NCBI GenBank assembly: GCA_018389105.1
Contig: JACATO010000317.1
Coordinates: forward strand, 3,009,001-3,073,000
Reading direction: 5' to 3'
Source of the DNA: Nautilus pompilius
Taxonomy: Eukaryota; Mollusca; Cephalopoda; Nautilida; Nautilidae
Length of the DNA stretch: 64,000 bases
Positions 23,815 to 35,990 of the stretch are shown in pieces. How positions within the stretch are numbered: the stretch's first letter is position 1; the number at the start of each line of letters is the position of its first letter. The notes under the pieces are model-generated. The model worked only from the letters and a program-made list of their open reading frames with translations, was not told the origin of the DNA and made no database searches. Both the position numbers and the translations under genes were made by a program.

Positions 23815-23955
23815 CCATAGCGTGCTCGTTGGTTATAATGGTTGGCGCCGTTCGATTCCCGATGGGATCTGAGCTGTCGTGTTCAATCATTAGCGGGGTT
23901 TCTTTCCCTCTCCGGCACCTTCGCGGGTTCTCCGGATACTGCGAGTTCCTTTACA
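23815..23955 (+). repeat. tRNA-derived SINE fragment
   Basis: A B-box-like GTTCGATTCCC occurs at about 23850, and downstream GGGTTTCTTTCCC...CTCCGGATACTGCGAGTTCC resembles the segment found in the 55.4 kb element (GGGTTTCATTC...ATCCGGAGGC...CGAGTTCC). GC content is well above the surroundings. The A box is not clear and the ends are uncertain. Confidence 0.5.
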
Positions 23956-24606
23956 GCAAAATAAGTTTTACTTTGACGATTAGATCGCTGTTTTCGTGGT
24001 AAAACTATCAAGTTTGCGAATTCTTGTCACGGAAATAACAGATCAATATTGTTTACTCGGGATCATCAGTTAAAGGTTTACAGAATCAATTAAATATGAA
24101 CTAATATTATTTTTGTTGTTGCAGCTACTGCTGTTGTTGTCGTTTTCTAAAAACGCCTCGTAAATTTGAGGAAACCTTTTCCCGGAATAATTCGTTCGGC
24201 TGAAATTTTAAATAGCACATTTTTTTCAGATGGAACTAAGGGTCTTTGTGAAGAGCAATGAACTCCTACTACTTAGACCCTTTTTTATCAGCATCGAAGA
24301 AACACGGGAGATTTACAACGAGGAATGGCATTTTATCAGAATCGATCAGTGTTACTAATCCTGGGTGTCTGCTACCGTTGAGATACTTAGTTGTTTCTCG
24401 TTCATTTTGTGGCTGGAAAATCTCCACCTCCCACCCGAAAATTAAAAACCATTTTTTCATGATTAGAAGTTAAGAGAGTACCTTGATGTGCAAGTAACGG
24501 CCTTGTTGCTTAGAGATGGTCTGGCTGATTGCGTAAAGCAACATTGTCAAGAAACGCTACCTAACTTCATTCATTCTTGATAAACAACATGAAACTAATA
24601 ACTTAC
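23956..24606. other. No gene recognised; intron if the leader exon is real
   Basis: Overlapping frames on both strands at 24258-24473 (71 and 63 codons) are not recognised. The stretch ends at the candidate donor on the minus strand. Confidence 0.35.
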
Positions 24607-24720
24607 CTGTAAAACCGAATTGCGATATTCAGCTTTCGGGGATGTTCTCACGGATATATATATATTGGATAGAGCTGCTTGATGCTAAATATGAGAACAG
24701 TGTGTCAATTCCGAACATCT
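24607..24720 (-). other. Candidate 5' UTR exon of the receptor (donor certain, start unknown)
   Basis: On the minus strand ACAG|GTAAGT at 24607/24606 matches the full consensus 5' splice site. It lies 1.8 kb upstream of the receptor acceptor, in the right orientation. The transcription start is not visible and no TATA element is clear; the right-hand limit given here is arbitrary. Confidence 0.35.
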
Positions 24721-26379
24721 GATGTATTATGAAAAAAACATGCGTATTATAGCTTCAGTGTTTACAGGTGGAGTATGAAGGTAAGGAAATTGCTCAGGTA
24801 TCGTGCATAATCGGATTTTTAACGCTAAAACTAAAGTGAAATCAGATGCCACGGTGCCGATCTAAAATAAGATAAAACTAAAAGTAAATAACCTCTTAGC
24901 TAATTGAAAAAAATGTAATGTCTTTAAAATTTCTTCTATGAAATAATTCATAGGATGGATTTTGTTTTTTTTTGTTTTTTTACACGTCTAAACTGTGTTC
25001 AACTGCTAAAGCTGACCGCTCTCGATACTGACCACGTCACCAAAACCATTGTGAAGTCAGTCTTCGAAACGTCTTGCAGCTACACTGCAGCACAAATGCG
25101 CATTCTACTATTTTTAATTGGTTGCTGTCTCCTCCATTTCACATAATTGGGGACCCAAAACCGAACCAGACAGAGAAAAATTGTTGCATTCCTACTTCGG
25201 TCGCCCTGATGACAGAGCCGACTATAACTCGACTGGCAGCTGAAGGGAACCACAGCACCCAGAGAACTCAGGTAAAGAAGCGCGAGATAAACCCGCTCAT
25301 GGCTAGAGGCCGAACACGGCCTAGATCTTTCAAACTGATGCTTTTAAATACAATAACCTGACGCCGTAAAGATGTTCGCTAAACGCAAACCACTGCAAAA
25401 TTTGGCAGACTGTAGTTTCCGGATCTTTAGTGAATAAAATAAATCATGCTTGCTAAATTCTTTAGCTCCAATTCAAATTCTAAAAAAAATGCGTAAAAAT
25501 ATCTCAATTAATTAATTTAATCTTAGAAAAAGAAAAAAAACTTTAATCGCATTTATTCGAGTTAAATATATCTTCCTTGGAAAATAACATTCTAAAAAAA
25601 TTCACTTATTCTTATTAACAGAGAGTAGATACAGTGTAGAAAAAATACCTGAGTTTTATAAAGAATATTAGGAAGTGAAGATTTTTGTTCATTGAATGAA
25701 AAGATTAATTGTGTGATGATATATCAGTAACACGCCGAGTTCTATACTGTTAAAATGAAGTAATTCATGGAATATGGAGCGTGAATTAAAAGCTAAATAG
25801 ATCTAATTAAATTCGGAGAATTCAATTGAGATAACATTTATTGCAAATATTTTATTATTAGTACAGCACGAGATATAGTGAGATAAATTGCTGCGGGAAC
25901 ACAGTAAGCTGATCGCAAAAAATCTTTAAATGCTTGATTGTTTAATCACATAGATGTATGCCATCGGATTCACTCTGTCTGGTTTACTTTTCATTTCCGC
26001 TTTATTCCAAATTTATTTGTTACTGGCACGAAAAAAGCTACCAGAAAGAACGTGCGAAAATTAATGGAAATCTTGAGATATAAAACATTTCTACTCAATT
26101 ACACGGAAAAAATGTAGATCAAATACCCTTCATTATTTTTTTGTTTCATAATGAGCATTTCGTTCCTGCAGAAAGTAAGCATCCTTTGAAATGTGGAGTT
26201 AGAGAGGGATGTAGGTAATGTCTTCTTCTAACGTGACCAAATCCGAATGAGAAATGTCCTGCCTGCCTCAGCAGTGGAATCCCTCGAATGATTCTTAATT
26301 TTCGTCGTGAGAGGAAAATGGTGTCTGGAAGAAGCGTATGTAGTTGGCTGGGATGAAGATGAACGAGATGAAGCCATGC
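24721..26379. other. AT-rich DNA, no gene recognised
   Basis: The 95-codon plus frame at 25074-25361 has better base composition than its surroundings but its translation is not recognised. No transposon or repeat identified. Confidence 0.35.
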
Positions 26380-26455
26380 AAGGTAGTTTCACAACCGGTA
26401 TTCTAATTATATGCCTTAGCGGATCAGTACTCTAACCACTGGACTACCGCGCTCC
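26380..26455 (-). repeat. tRNA-like SINE head or tRNA pseudogene
   Basis: The minus strand starts GGAGCGCGGTAGTCCAGTGG, which includes an A-box-like TAGTCCAGTGGTTAGAG, followed by an anticodon-like CTGATCCGCTAAGG. The T-arm is decayed: CCGGTTGTGAAACTACC lacks the usual GTTCG. It is not a functional tRNA. Confidence 0.6.
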
Positions 26456-29400
26456 GCAGCTACTATTTAACCATGTGCTTGCTTAGCCACAAAATAATTT
26501 TGTTGTGTTAGTAATATTACAACTGTTTTTGTTTACCAATTATATTTTAACTTTCTCAATATGTGGTAGCATATATTACTCAAAGATCTGTTAACTGAAT
26601 TCTAAAAGATCGGTCCAACAGCACTAAATTATTGGATATGAATAATGGTTTTAAAATGGGACAGTAATTTAGTTTTGATGAAAAAAATGAGACTTACGCA
26701 AAATTAATCAAAAATTAATATTTGTAGTGTTCAATAGCAAACAATTTCATAAAATAATATGATCGTTTTTTAATGACAGGAAATTAAATGGTCATATGAA
26801 GAAGCCTTTTCATTAGAACAAAAGTCGTAGGGGGAAAGTCAATATTGACCTCATCTTTTACTGAGAAGAACTATAAAAATTAATAGATAAGGATAAAAAA
26901 TTACTTTTACTCATAATCTGACATGTTCCGAATGTTATAGATGAAAGGAAGAGTTAAAAATAAACATGTTATATACAACATGTCTTCGTAACAATGAGAA
27001 ATATTTATAAAAACAGAACAATGTTATTATAGATCAGCTTAACCAACGGGAAAGACAATCTAACTAACTGAGGAGAGAAAACAAATATTAAATTTAAGTA
27101 AAAGCAAAAGAAAAAAAAAATTGACACAACGTGAACAACAGGAAAAATTACGGAAATACCAAACCGAAATAAAAAAACAGTGATATTTCGAAACTTCTTC
27201 ACTTAATTTTCAACTACAATAAAAAAAGCAGATATAACAAAAGATAAAAGATCGCACCGTGATATAGAAGCACAACTTAATACAAAAAGGCGAAGAAGTA
27301 TTTAAGCAAATATTTTTAAAGAGCTCGAGAAAAAATTAAAATAGCAAGAAGAGAGAAAAAAGGTGAAAAAAATTTCGATAATTAAGATAAGAACGGGATC
27401 TGAAAAGTTTAGTACCTAGAGATTCTATGATTTATAATTCAAAATTAGCGGAGAATTTTATCGGAATTCTTATATCATTCGGTGAATATTGGTAACCAGA
27501 ATTGCTTGCGCTGAAGGTCGGTTTTCGTGCGTCGCTTGCTAAAAGTTTCACAGATATTTCCTACTTTCAATTTAGGAGCCTGTTCGATTGATTCTAAACA
27601 TTTTGGGTCTTTAGTTTGCTCCCCGGTAGGTGGCGTGTTGCCTGATCTGTTCAGCGGTATTCCAGTGGTGCCTTGCACAGGCCGGCAATTATCGAAGCAT
27701 CATAACCAATGCGTACATTAAACGTAGTGAGAAAAAAGACGACAAAGGCAGCTTCTTATTCTTAAAAATATTATTCCATTAACTACAGATATTATCTGAT
27801 CAGACCTGTCGGTTCTCATCCCGGCGTTCTAAATGGTTTACCCAAAGTTTATACAAACAACTCCCTTTTCGCCCTGATAGGCACCCATAAGTTGGCTTCT
27901 CTTTCAGTCGATATTTTACAGCCTATCTGACAACCAAGAATATACTAAAGATTTGTTTATATATGGCAAAATGTGCCACGGATCTTTACTCGATACTCAG
28001 CTTCACTGCGTTTTTCCGGTTTAATAGAAGATCATATATATTCTGCTAAATGAGATTGTCATAGATTCTCCTTTGAATCTCGTTTTAGCCGACATTTTAT
28101 TTTGTTCTATTAAGACATTTAATTCATATTCTGGCTAGCTTCTTATCGTTATCATAGCTATATGGTTCACATCCCTGTATTTTCGTTCTGTGAAACTGCT
28201 GGGGATTTCATGTGCTGACAGAATGCCCTTCACTTTAGTTTGAGAAGGATCGCCAACATTTTCTCGAAACTACCTTCCCACTATGATTCAGAGGGTGTGG
28301 ATATTTCCAGTTTTAGGAAATTTGCAGCTACCAGGTTATCTCTGGGGTTTATGACCTTAATTCTGCATCTTTTTTAATATCTAGAACCTGTAAGATTTGC
28401 TTTTCGTATGTTAATTTTCACTCTGAAGTATAAATTATGACTGAAATGTTAAGACACAATGCCCTTCCTGTATCCGCATTGATCCCTTATGTTGGTTCCT
28501 ACATTCTGTGACTGAAAAGATTGTTGCTAAACTTTTTTCTACTTATGATTTTAATTTTCATCATTTCTGAAACTATTGGGTCTTTATTTTCTTTTAAGGA
28601 TAAAATTTCTCTTTTTTGACAGGTCGCATGTCACGGTATTTCTTTCAGTGCCGACCCTGATGGGACACATCAAAAGCGCCATCCGGCGCATGAGAAAGCG
28701 ATACAGTGCGCAATTATAGCAGAAAGAAACATCTGCTCTTTTATGAGATCGTATCTTGTATTTTCATAACTTTTTATGTCTCTACAGCCATGGTTTTTCT
28801 GTTTGATTAATATTGTTGCTCATTTTAAAATCAAATAACAAGTTTTACACCAAAATTTACCTTAATTAGAACAGATTTATTTTCGTGCGACCCGCCCATT
28901 ACTCACAGACCAAGGGCTGGTTCGTGTTGAGGCTTTCAAGATATTAAAATATCTTAGTGTTTATAATAAATTGGGCTTAAACTTGAGTGATGCAAAAGAG
29001 GTATAGAATTATCTTTAAAAAATGTTTTATTTGGGGGAAATACATAACCATAACCATTTCAGATTGTTAATCTTTCCATTAAGTTTAATTATACTAAATT
29101 CAATTTTCCTTAAATAATCGAAAAAGTGAGTATTATACGTAAATTTCGCTTAATTCCAAAGTAGCAGAATTATTTGAAAAGCTTAATTCTTGACATCAAA
29201 GTCGCTTCTAAAAGTCGTATATTTTCAAAAAAGATAAGCAATTTAAAAACAAAAAAATTAAAAAATAAAATTTTGTTATGCATTAATTCAAGGATTGAAC
29301 GGTGTTTATCTGCCAAACACATGTTCAAAATTCTAAATATTTATTTACTAGAAAACTTGCTAAGAAGTGTAGTTAAAAAGCAGTAGATTATACAGTAAAG

Positions 29401-29887
29401 TTGAATATAAAATTTAAACGTTACTTATTTTTTACATATTTTCAAATTTTTAAAATATGAAAAATCAAAATTGAAAATTATATATACCGTATCTATATAT
29501 TTTAGTACTTTTATAGTTAAACTTTATAAATTTGCATATTTTACAAATATAACTTGGTTTTTTTTCTACTGACATGAAATAGAATTTTATTGTTTAGTAA
29601 TTATTTTTAAAATCATAATATGTAGCGTTTTTTTAAAAGTTATATTTTAACTATTAGACTTCAATATTCGGACGGTATTTTTAATGTTTGTCTAAGAAAT
29701 AATTACGATCATTAATTAATTGAAGTCTCCACAAAAGGTTTTGACCAACGGTTTCTAGAATAATCGTCAACGAAACTTCGCGCTGAGTACCAAAATCTAT
29801 TGAAGGCAAAGAAAGGTAAAAATTTTCCTGTTTAATTTTTATCAGACTAACAGGTACAGAAGGTGCTACAGATGTGAGAGAGACATT
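26456..29887. other. AT-rich DNA, no gene recognised
   Basis: Unrecognised short frames at 27475-27721 and a GC-richer patch at 28620-28730. No transposase or reverse transcriptase motif was seen. Confidence 0.35.
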
Positions 29888-30244
29888 TTAAAAGTGATTT
29901 CCGTTATTTAGACTGTTGATGGCGTGACTGAGATATATGGCATGCATTATTCGAGCGTTTATCATCACCTCTGTTGTTGTACAAGTAACAACGTTTCGAT
30001 GAATGTTTCTTGCCATCGTCCTCAGGAAAGTCATGAAATGGTGAGGACAATTATTTTTTATTTCCAAAAACTTCAGACTAGCATCGGGATCATCATCGTG
30101 AGTTACGTGTAGATTAGTGAAAGTTATCATCCCATAACCAGACTTTGATTTCAATGAAACGGCAATATATATATATATACACTTCCACACTTCCAATTGT
30201 ATTTCTCTTCGTAAAACTACCACAAACAATACTGTAAGCGTCAT
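29888..30244 (-). repeat. Possible dispersed repeat with AACGTTTCGA...GTCCTCAGG signature
   Basis: The plus strand carries AACAACGTTTCGATGAATG and, shortly after, TTGCCATCGTCCTCAGG. This pair of short phrases recurs in many invertebrate retroelement ends in my memory. A 118-codon minus-strand frame covers it but has no recognised domain. A family name cannot be given from sequence alone. Confidence 0.25.
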
Positions 30245-33200
30245 GGTTGTGCCAGATGGCGAGAGCTATATGGCATCCTTGTTGGTTCTGACATTACCGC
30301 ATTTTCTACTTCAAAATCACAAGATGACGATGAAAGTATTTAATTATTTCTTACATTTGCTATTAGTGATTGAAACCAAAATCGTAAATATTTTAATGTT
30401 TTAGATACCGCCAACAAGCATGAATATGTGCAATTTACTGTATTTAAAAAACTGCTTCGAAGATTAACTGACAGACCACTGACTACTGTTCTACTTCATT
30501 GTTCATTTCAAACCAACCATGTCAAAATAAAGGGGTCAGCGTACAACCTAGCAAACTGAACATCATGTGCAATTATCTGTAGAAAGGGAACTACCAAGTT
30601 CTTTAAAATTGTGTTAGTTTAAAGGGAAAGAAAAGGAAGGTGCAAAAACTGTCCAAAAGAAAATATATCGCCAAGAAAAAGTAAGTGCTATTTTGACAGT
30701 ACTCGAAAAACTATTTCATTTTTATTCGATATTCTAAAAAAAAAAAGAAAACCATTAAAATTCGATTAATTTTTTTTAAAAATGCAACTTGATCAAGACA
30801 GATGAAAGACCGGAGCGGTTAAAACTCATCACGTGAAATATGAAGGTAGACAGAAAGTTACACAAATGTCAAGTAGACTCTTAAAAAGACCCTGAGGGTA
30901 CTTACCATCCAGTCTTTGTGGGACCGTTCCGAGATTTTCTTTTAAGTCGGACAACTAAAGAAAACTTTCTAATATCTGACGTTTATTTAGATCTCTCAAA
31001 TGGCGTCGCGTTCTGCGAACGTAGTACGTTATTCACCTCAGGTAATGTCTGTCTGTAGCTACCTTTATGATTACCTAAAGAAATAATTGAATACTTCAGT
31101 GAAATAAATTGTAAAACGACGACTTTTAAGTTAGAGTCTTGGAAAAATAAATATAAACACATTCAGATTTTTGGTAGAAATTACGTTTATTCAATTATGT
31201 TTACAGGTGTACAAACGTAATACAAAATTTGTCCGTCTCTTGCCTTAATAAGTTCGTTGACACAAGTCTTCAGATACTTAATTCGAAGGTCCCAAAGCCG
31301 GCTTTATTAATAGTACAAGTTAGAGCCAGTCTTAATATTCCACGGTTTTTGTTTTTGTTTTGTTTTTCGTCTGAAAAATATCTTGACAGTTCTTGAGATG
31401 TGAATTTATTTCTTCGCTAGAATAAGGGAACCTGTCCCATGACAGGAAAAACACCGCCAAACTAAACTATTTTTATCTGACGTTTCACACTCTGACTGAT
31501 GCGAGCAGCAGTGAGTTGGCCGGACGAACCTACTGGCTTCGTTGATCATGCACATCAAAATCTCTTGCGTCAGAATACAACACCTTTTCTAATATTTTTC
31601 AACACATGACTTGTATCTTTTAGCCCGTGCCAGCCGTTCTCTTTTAATTCGGCGGTTAGCAGCTGCTTCTTCAAAGGATTACTAACTTTTCACCTTTAAG
31701 TCGTACATTCGATCAATGAAGACGCGCGAATACCAGCATCGTTCGATTCTTTCTTCACCAGGTTGCCAGTCAACCGAGAATTCAGTCTGCTCTGCTGTAG
31801 CAGTACTGTATTATCTTTCACTTTCGTCTACATTTTCCTTTTCTTTTTTAGAGATATTGAACCGGTGGTCTCAAGATATTTTTCATGAATCAGTTTATTT
31901 AAAGAGCTTGAACTGACACCGCAATCCTTCGCTATAGATCTTTGAAATATCAAAGATCTACAATTTTACTTCATTTTTATAAATTAAAGTCATATCTACA
32001 ACCAGAATTAATGAAGAATGACAGTTTCAAAGAAGGAATGGAGAATGTCTGAAAGTCAAAAGCTCGTAGCCAGACTAATGTATGGTGCAACTTCAAACAG
32101 AATAGTGCAATGGTTAGAGAAAATCATGCAATCGCATCACATTATGATATATTGACGATGTTCATGGAAATGGTGTAAAAGAAAGAAGTCATATATTGAA
32201 AAATGAAACATAATTCGGGTTCTCACTTTAATTTGCACAAGACTGTAGATAGCCTGATCCTTCTCACCTTTTCTTCATAACTGCTGATACCTGATATCAG
32301 TCCAATAAAATCGCCTTCGAGCTTTCTTCCCAGTAAAGAAATATCGTTTTTACAATGAGGATTTTATGTCTAAGCTCCAGGTGAGTCTAACTAGCCTTTA
32401 ACCGAACTAAATCTCTTGCCGATTTTACAAACAATAGTACAACTTAACAGACATAACACCCTATTGCTTTTGCGCATACATTTCCAAAATGATTTTTACT
32501 TTGTTTTTGGTCTACAAAATTGCCCAAATATTTATTTTTTCATATTTACATCTACAATCAGGTTATTATGCAGTTCATAAGAATAAGCAAACGTAATTTG
32601 CTAAAGCTAGAACATTTCGATCCATTAACATTAAATTGCTGCTCTGATTTAGAAGTCAGTATGCTAATAAATTCAAATCTACTTTTAAACGCATAATTTC
32701 TGTTTATGGTTTTTAGAGATTAATGAAACATCTGAAACTCTATGATGCAATTTAAAATACTACTGTATTATCTATATCATGTACCTAGATACATTTTTAA
32801 GGTAAAGAAAAGAATTGGCCTTATTACCAAACCTTAGAGCACGTCGCTTGTAGAATACTCAACCTCATTCACAGCACCATCTAGAATATTTTTCATGCAT
32901 ATTTAGATAATGAAAATATCCAAATATACCCTCACTTTTACATTTTTCTACCAAATCTTTAGGTAAAATCTGATAAAAAGCTTTAAAATGATATCGTTGC
33001 ATTTAAGTTCAACGTACGTGAGATACATTAACAAATTTATAAAGCAATATCTCCTGGAACGAAACCCATACTATCTGTCTGTAATTAAGTTATCTTTATC
33101 TAGATAAACGACAGAAAGGCATCCGGAATTCCTACGGGCTGGCGAGTTCCGCGCTCAAATAAGGCGCGTGTCACATGATACACGGAGACTTTCTATCCGA

Positions 33201-34544
33201 AACTTAAATAGGCTATTTCAGCGTCAGGCTAAGAGAACGAGGAACGGACAGAAGTAAGCATTACTCTGCAGAAAGTTATGCTGTAAACAGGCGTTATATT
33301 GAAACTGGACGGAGTATAGTTGAACAATGGGACTTTGACGGAAGCGAACAAAAGATTTCACAAGAAACCAGATATTCCGCCCGCTGTCGGATGTTAGGGT
33401 TATCTCTCCTGTTAAAGAAATGCTACCACTTCTTTTCAATGTGCTTTGATTTCCCGACGCCAAAAGACAGAAAACTTTGTGATTTGAAAAGAAGCGTGGA
33501 AGCATCATTCCAACAATAGGTCCAAATATGAAACATTAATTTTTCCCAATCGGTCCGGGTTTTCAGTTTTCTGAAAGTGGTCTTGTGGTGCTGTACAAAA
33601 CAAAAATTCTCAATGACCCATCTGCTAGACAAGAAAACATGGTGCTTTTTCATTGGTGAACTAGAAAGCTACTGCTTATGAGTGAACGGATTCTCTCTGT
33701 CTGTGCTAGTGTTCATTTGTCGGAAATGTTGAATATTTCGGTACAATGAATCAGCGCATTGAGTTTTGCATGGAACAATTGACTGCACAGAAAAATAGTA
33801 AATTCACTCACACCTCAGTACCATCTATGATTTCAAAATAGGCAGGTGCTCTTTCAGACATGGATCTACTATTTATTTACGCTGTTAATATTTTTAATGT
33901 AAACGAGATAAACATCAGTAATAAACGAACCACTCAACAAAATGGCGTCAGATACAATTTAGAATTAATTTTTCGTTCATTCCAAATTATCGATTGGCCA
34001 ATAAATATCTAAAAATTAGAAAATTAGTTTATTTGAAAAAAATAATCTGAGTTTATATCTTCTTAATAATTGTAAAATTCTTGAAAGAAAAAATCTGTTG
34101 CAATAATAAATTGAATTTAATTGTATAGGCCAGAAAATTTAACCAAATATTGATATATTAAGAAAAAAAGAATTTCATATTTTGTTACTGTATCCATAAT
34201 TATGATCATTTATAACATATTCAATTTCCACAACTTTATTTAGCATGTGTCATGTTAAGTGGATAATTTTATATTATTACTATTATCGACTGATTTATTT
34301 CCAGGTTGATCATGCAAAACACTAGCGAGAAGAAGGCAAATAAACGACCAGAAGATTACCGAAAAAATCTCATCAATCTGTCAATGGTTAGGAACCATTC
34401 GCGTGTCCGTGCAGATAAACAGTTTGCGCCGCCTCCAGTACAACCAGTTACATGCTCAGAAATACGCGGGGCTTAATTTTCTCGCTAGTTTCCACTTCCG
34501 CGTTTTACGGTTACCCCACCAACATTAGAAGTTCCAGTCAGCTG
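30245..34544. other. AT-rich DNA, no gene recognised
   Basis: 4.3 kb without a recognisable family. The frames at 33224-33653 (94 and 76 codons, minus) and 31716-31916 (plus) look like chance. A minus-strand ATG|GTAAGT at about 30909 is an isolated donor-like match. Confidence 0.4.
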
Positions 34545-34969
34545 TTTGATGTATAAAGCAAATAGCGTGGTCGCAGCGCTTTAGCCGCGGCTGGCTGACC
34601 GAGACCCTGGCCAGCGCTTCTTGTACTCGGTCATTTCGATTTTCCGGAGCCGGTAGTTTCTTTCTAATGTTTCTGTGCGACTGGTCGCCGCCCGTTGAGA
34701 AGTTCCTCTGCTCGGTTTTCTGTTTGTTTGTGTTTTTTTCCACCTGCCGGTGATACTCGCGCGAGAAAATTATTCAAAACACTAAGTGCAGCGCAAGCTG
34801 CGCTGAATAAGCACCAAACCTGTTACTTCTGGTTCGTCGGATTAATAAGCTGTTTTTTTTCTTTCTTTCCGACTCTGTAATTAAAAGGAAATACTGCGAA
34901 GGAGTTTCTGCACGCACCGACCGGACTAAAGTCAAAGAGGTGTGGTTCTGTGCCAACCATGCAGTCAGG
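34545..34969 (+). promoter_or_regulatory. CpG-rich region, candidate promoter and first exon
   Basis: From 34560 to 34810 there are about 22 CpG dinucleotides, far denser than in the AT-rich surroundings. TATAAAG at 34552-34558 lies at its left edge. At 34959 an ATG in CCAACCATGC is followed after ten bases by GGTACGC, a moderate donor at 34970, so a first exon ending in a very short coding part is possible. No upstream or downstream exon is identified, and a GC-rich repeat would look the same. Confidence 0.3.
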
Positions 34970-35044
34970 GTACGCTTACCCTTAGCATTTTGCCACTCCT
35001 GTTGACAAGGTAATTCCTCAGGTTCAAGATTTATGACTCATTTA

Positions 35045-35990
35045 ATGGTGAATGACATAATAATAGCTAGAGCCATTGGAAAGTGGTAAAATATGTAAAA
35101 AATGTGTTATAGTAATACGTCATTGGCACTTTTCTAAGGGTGACTGAGGTGAAAAAGCATCAATCCGTCATTCTTGCAATGTTTCTCACAAGATAAAGCC
35201 ATGTACCTTGGACATACACATGTCCTATGTGGAAAAGCGTTATTATTCATTAAAATGAAGTGTTCTCTAATTTCATAATTTCACCTGCGTATGGTTTGAC
35301 ATAGATATCCAAAATGAACTCCCTATGTTACATTAAATTCAGGTTGCCTCCTTGAAACACATGCAGGTCTGTCTGCATGCCCACTCAATGAAGTTCCTGT
35401 CCAAACTATCACATCTTCACCATACTGCTCTCCTTCCATAATGTTTATAGGCTGGTTGCGTGTTGCATCTCTTCTCCAGACGAATAAGCATCTTTGGTTA
35501 AAATGAAGACTAAATCTTGACTGATCAGCAAAGAAAGAATGTCTCCAGTCATTGCGTGTCAACGCAACACGTTCATGGTACCAGTTCAACCGTTTCTGTT
35601 TATGGTGATGTGTCGAGGATGATGCAGATAATGCAGTGTCTCCCATAGCCCATCTCTTTCTTACCGCCGCACTTTTCATGGCTGAAGCTAATACCAACCT
35701 CTTTGTGGCCGAAAAGAGATCAGAAGAAAGTTGAGTCTGTTTCGGAAGTTCTGCTTCGTCGGGCCACTTAGCACTCATCTGCTGGGGTTATGATCCATGT
35801 TCCTGAAACTGGTCTTCGGACAATATCTCCCTGCAGTTGAAATTGTTTTCATAGCCTCTAAACAGCGCGCCAGCTGGATTCTGACTCTTTAGCCTCTACT
35901 CTGCCAACAGCTCTCCGCCTTACAGTACCTTCCAAACGAGCTATTTGTAATCTTGCTCTTCACAGTAAATATCCAAACAGAAATAAAACT
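35045..35990 (-). pseudogene. Tc1-family transposase relic
   Basis: The 151-codon minus frame at 35323-35778 includes 'RLNWYHERVALTRNDWRHS' and 'FFADQSRFSLHFNQRCLFVW', the conserved region around the first catalytic Asp in Tc1 transposases, followed by a degenerate V-I-V-W-T-G block (family: MVWGG). Downstream in other frames come 'REFILDIYVKPYAGEI' and 'ILMNNNAFPHRT', equivalent to the second Asp block with N in place of the first D. Upstream, near 35940, 'LEGTVRRRAVGR' resembles the N-terminal linker. The C-terminal Glu block is not legible. Broken by stops and shifts. Confidence 0.7.

Noticed and set aside
26380-26455. Functional tRNA gene
   Set aside because: The T-arm lacks GTTCG and the acceptor ends do not pair, so it is a pseudogene or SINE head.
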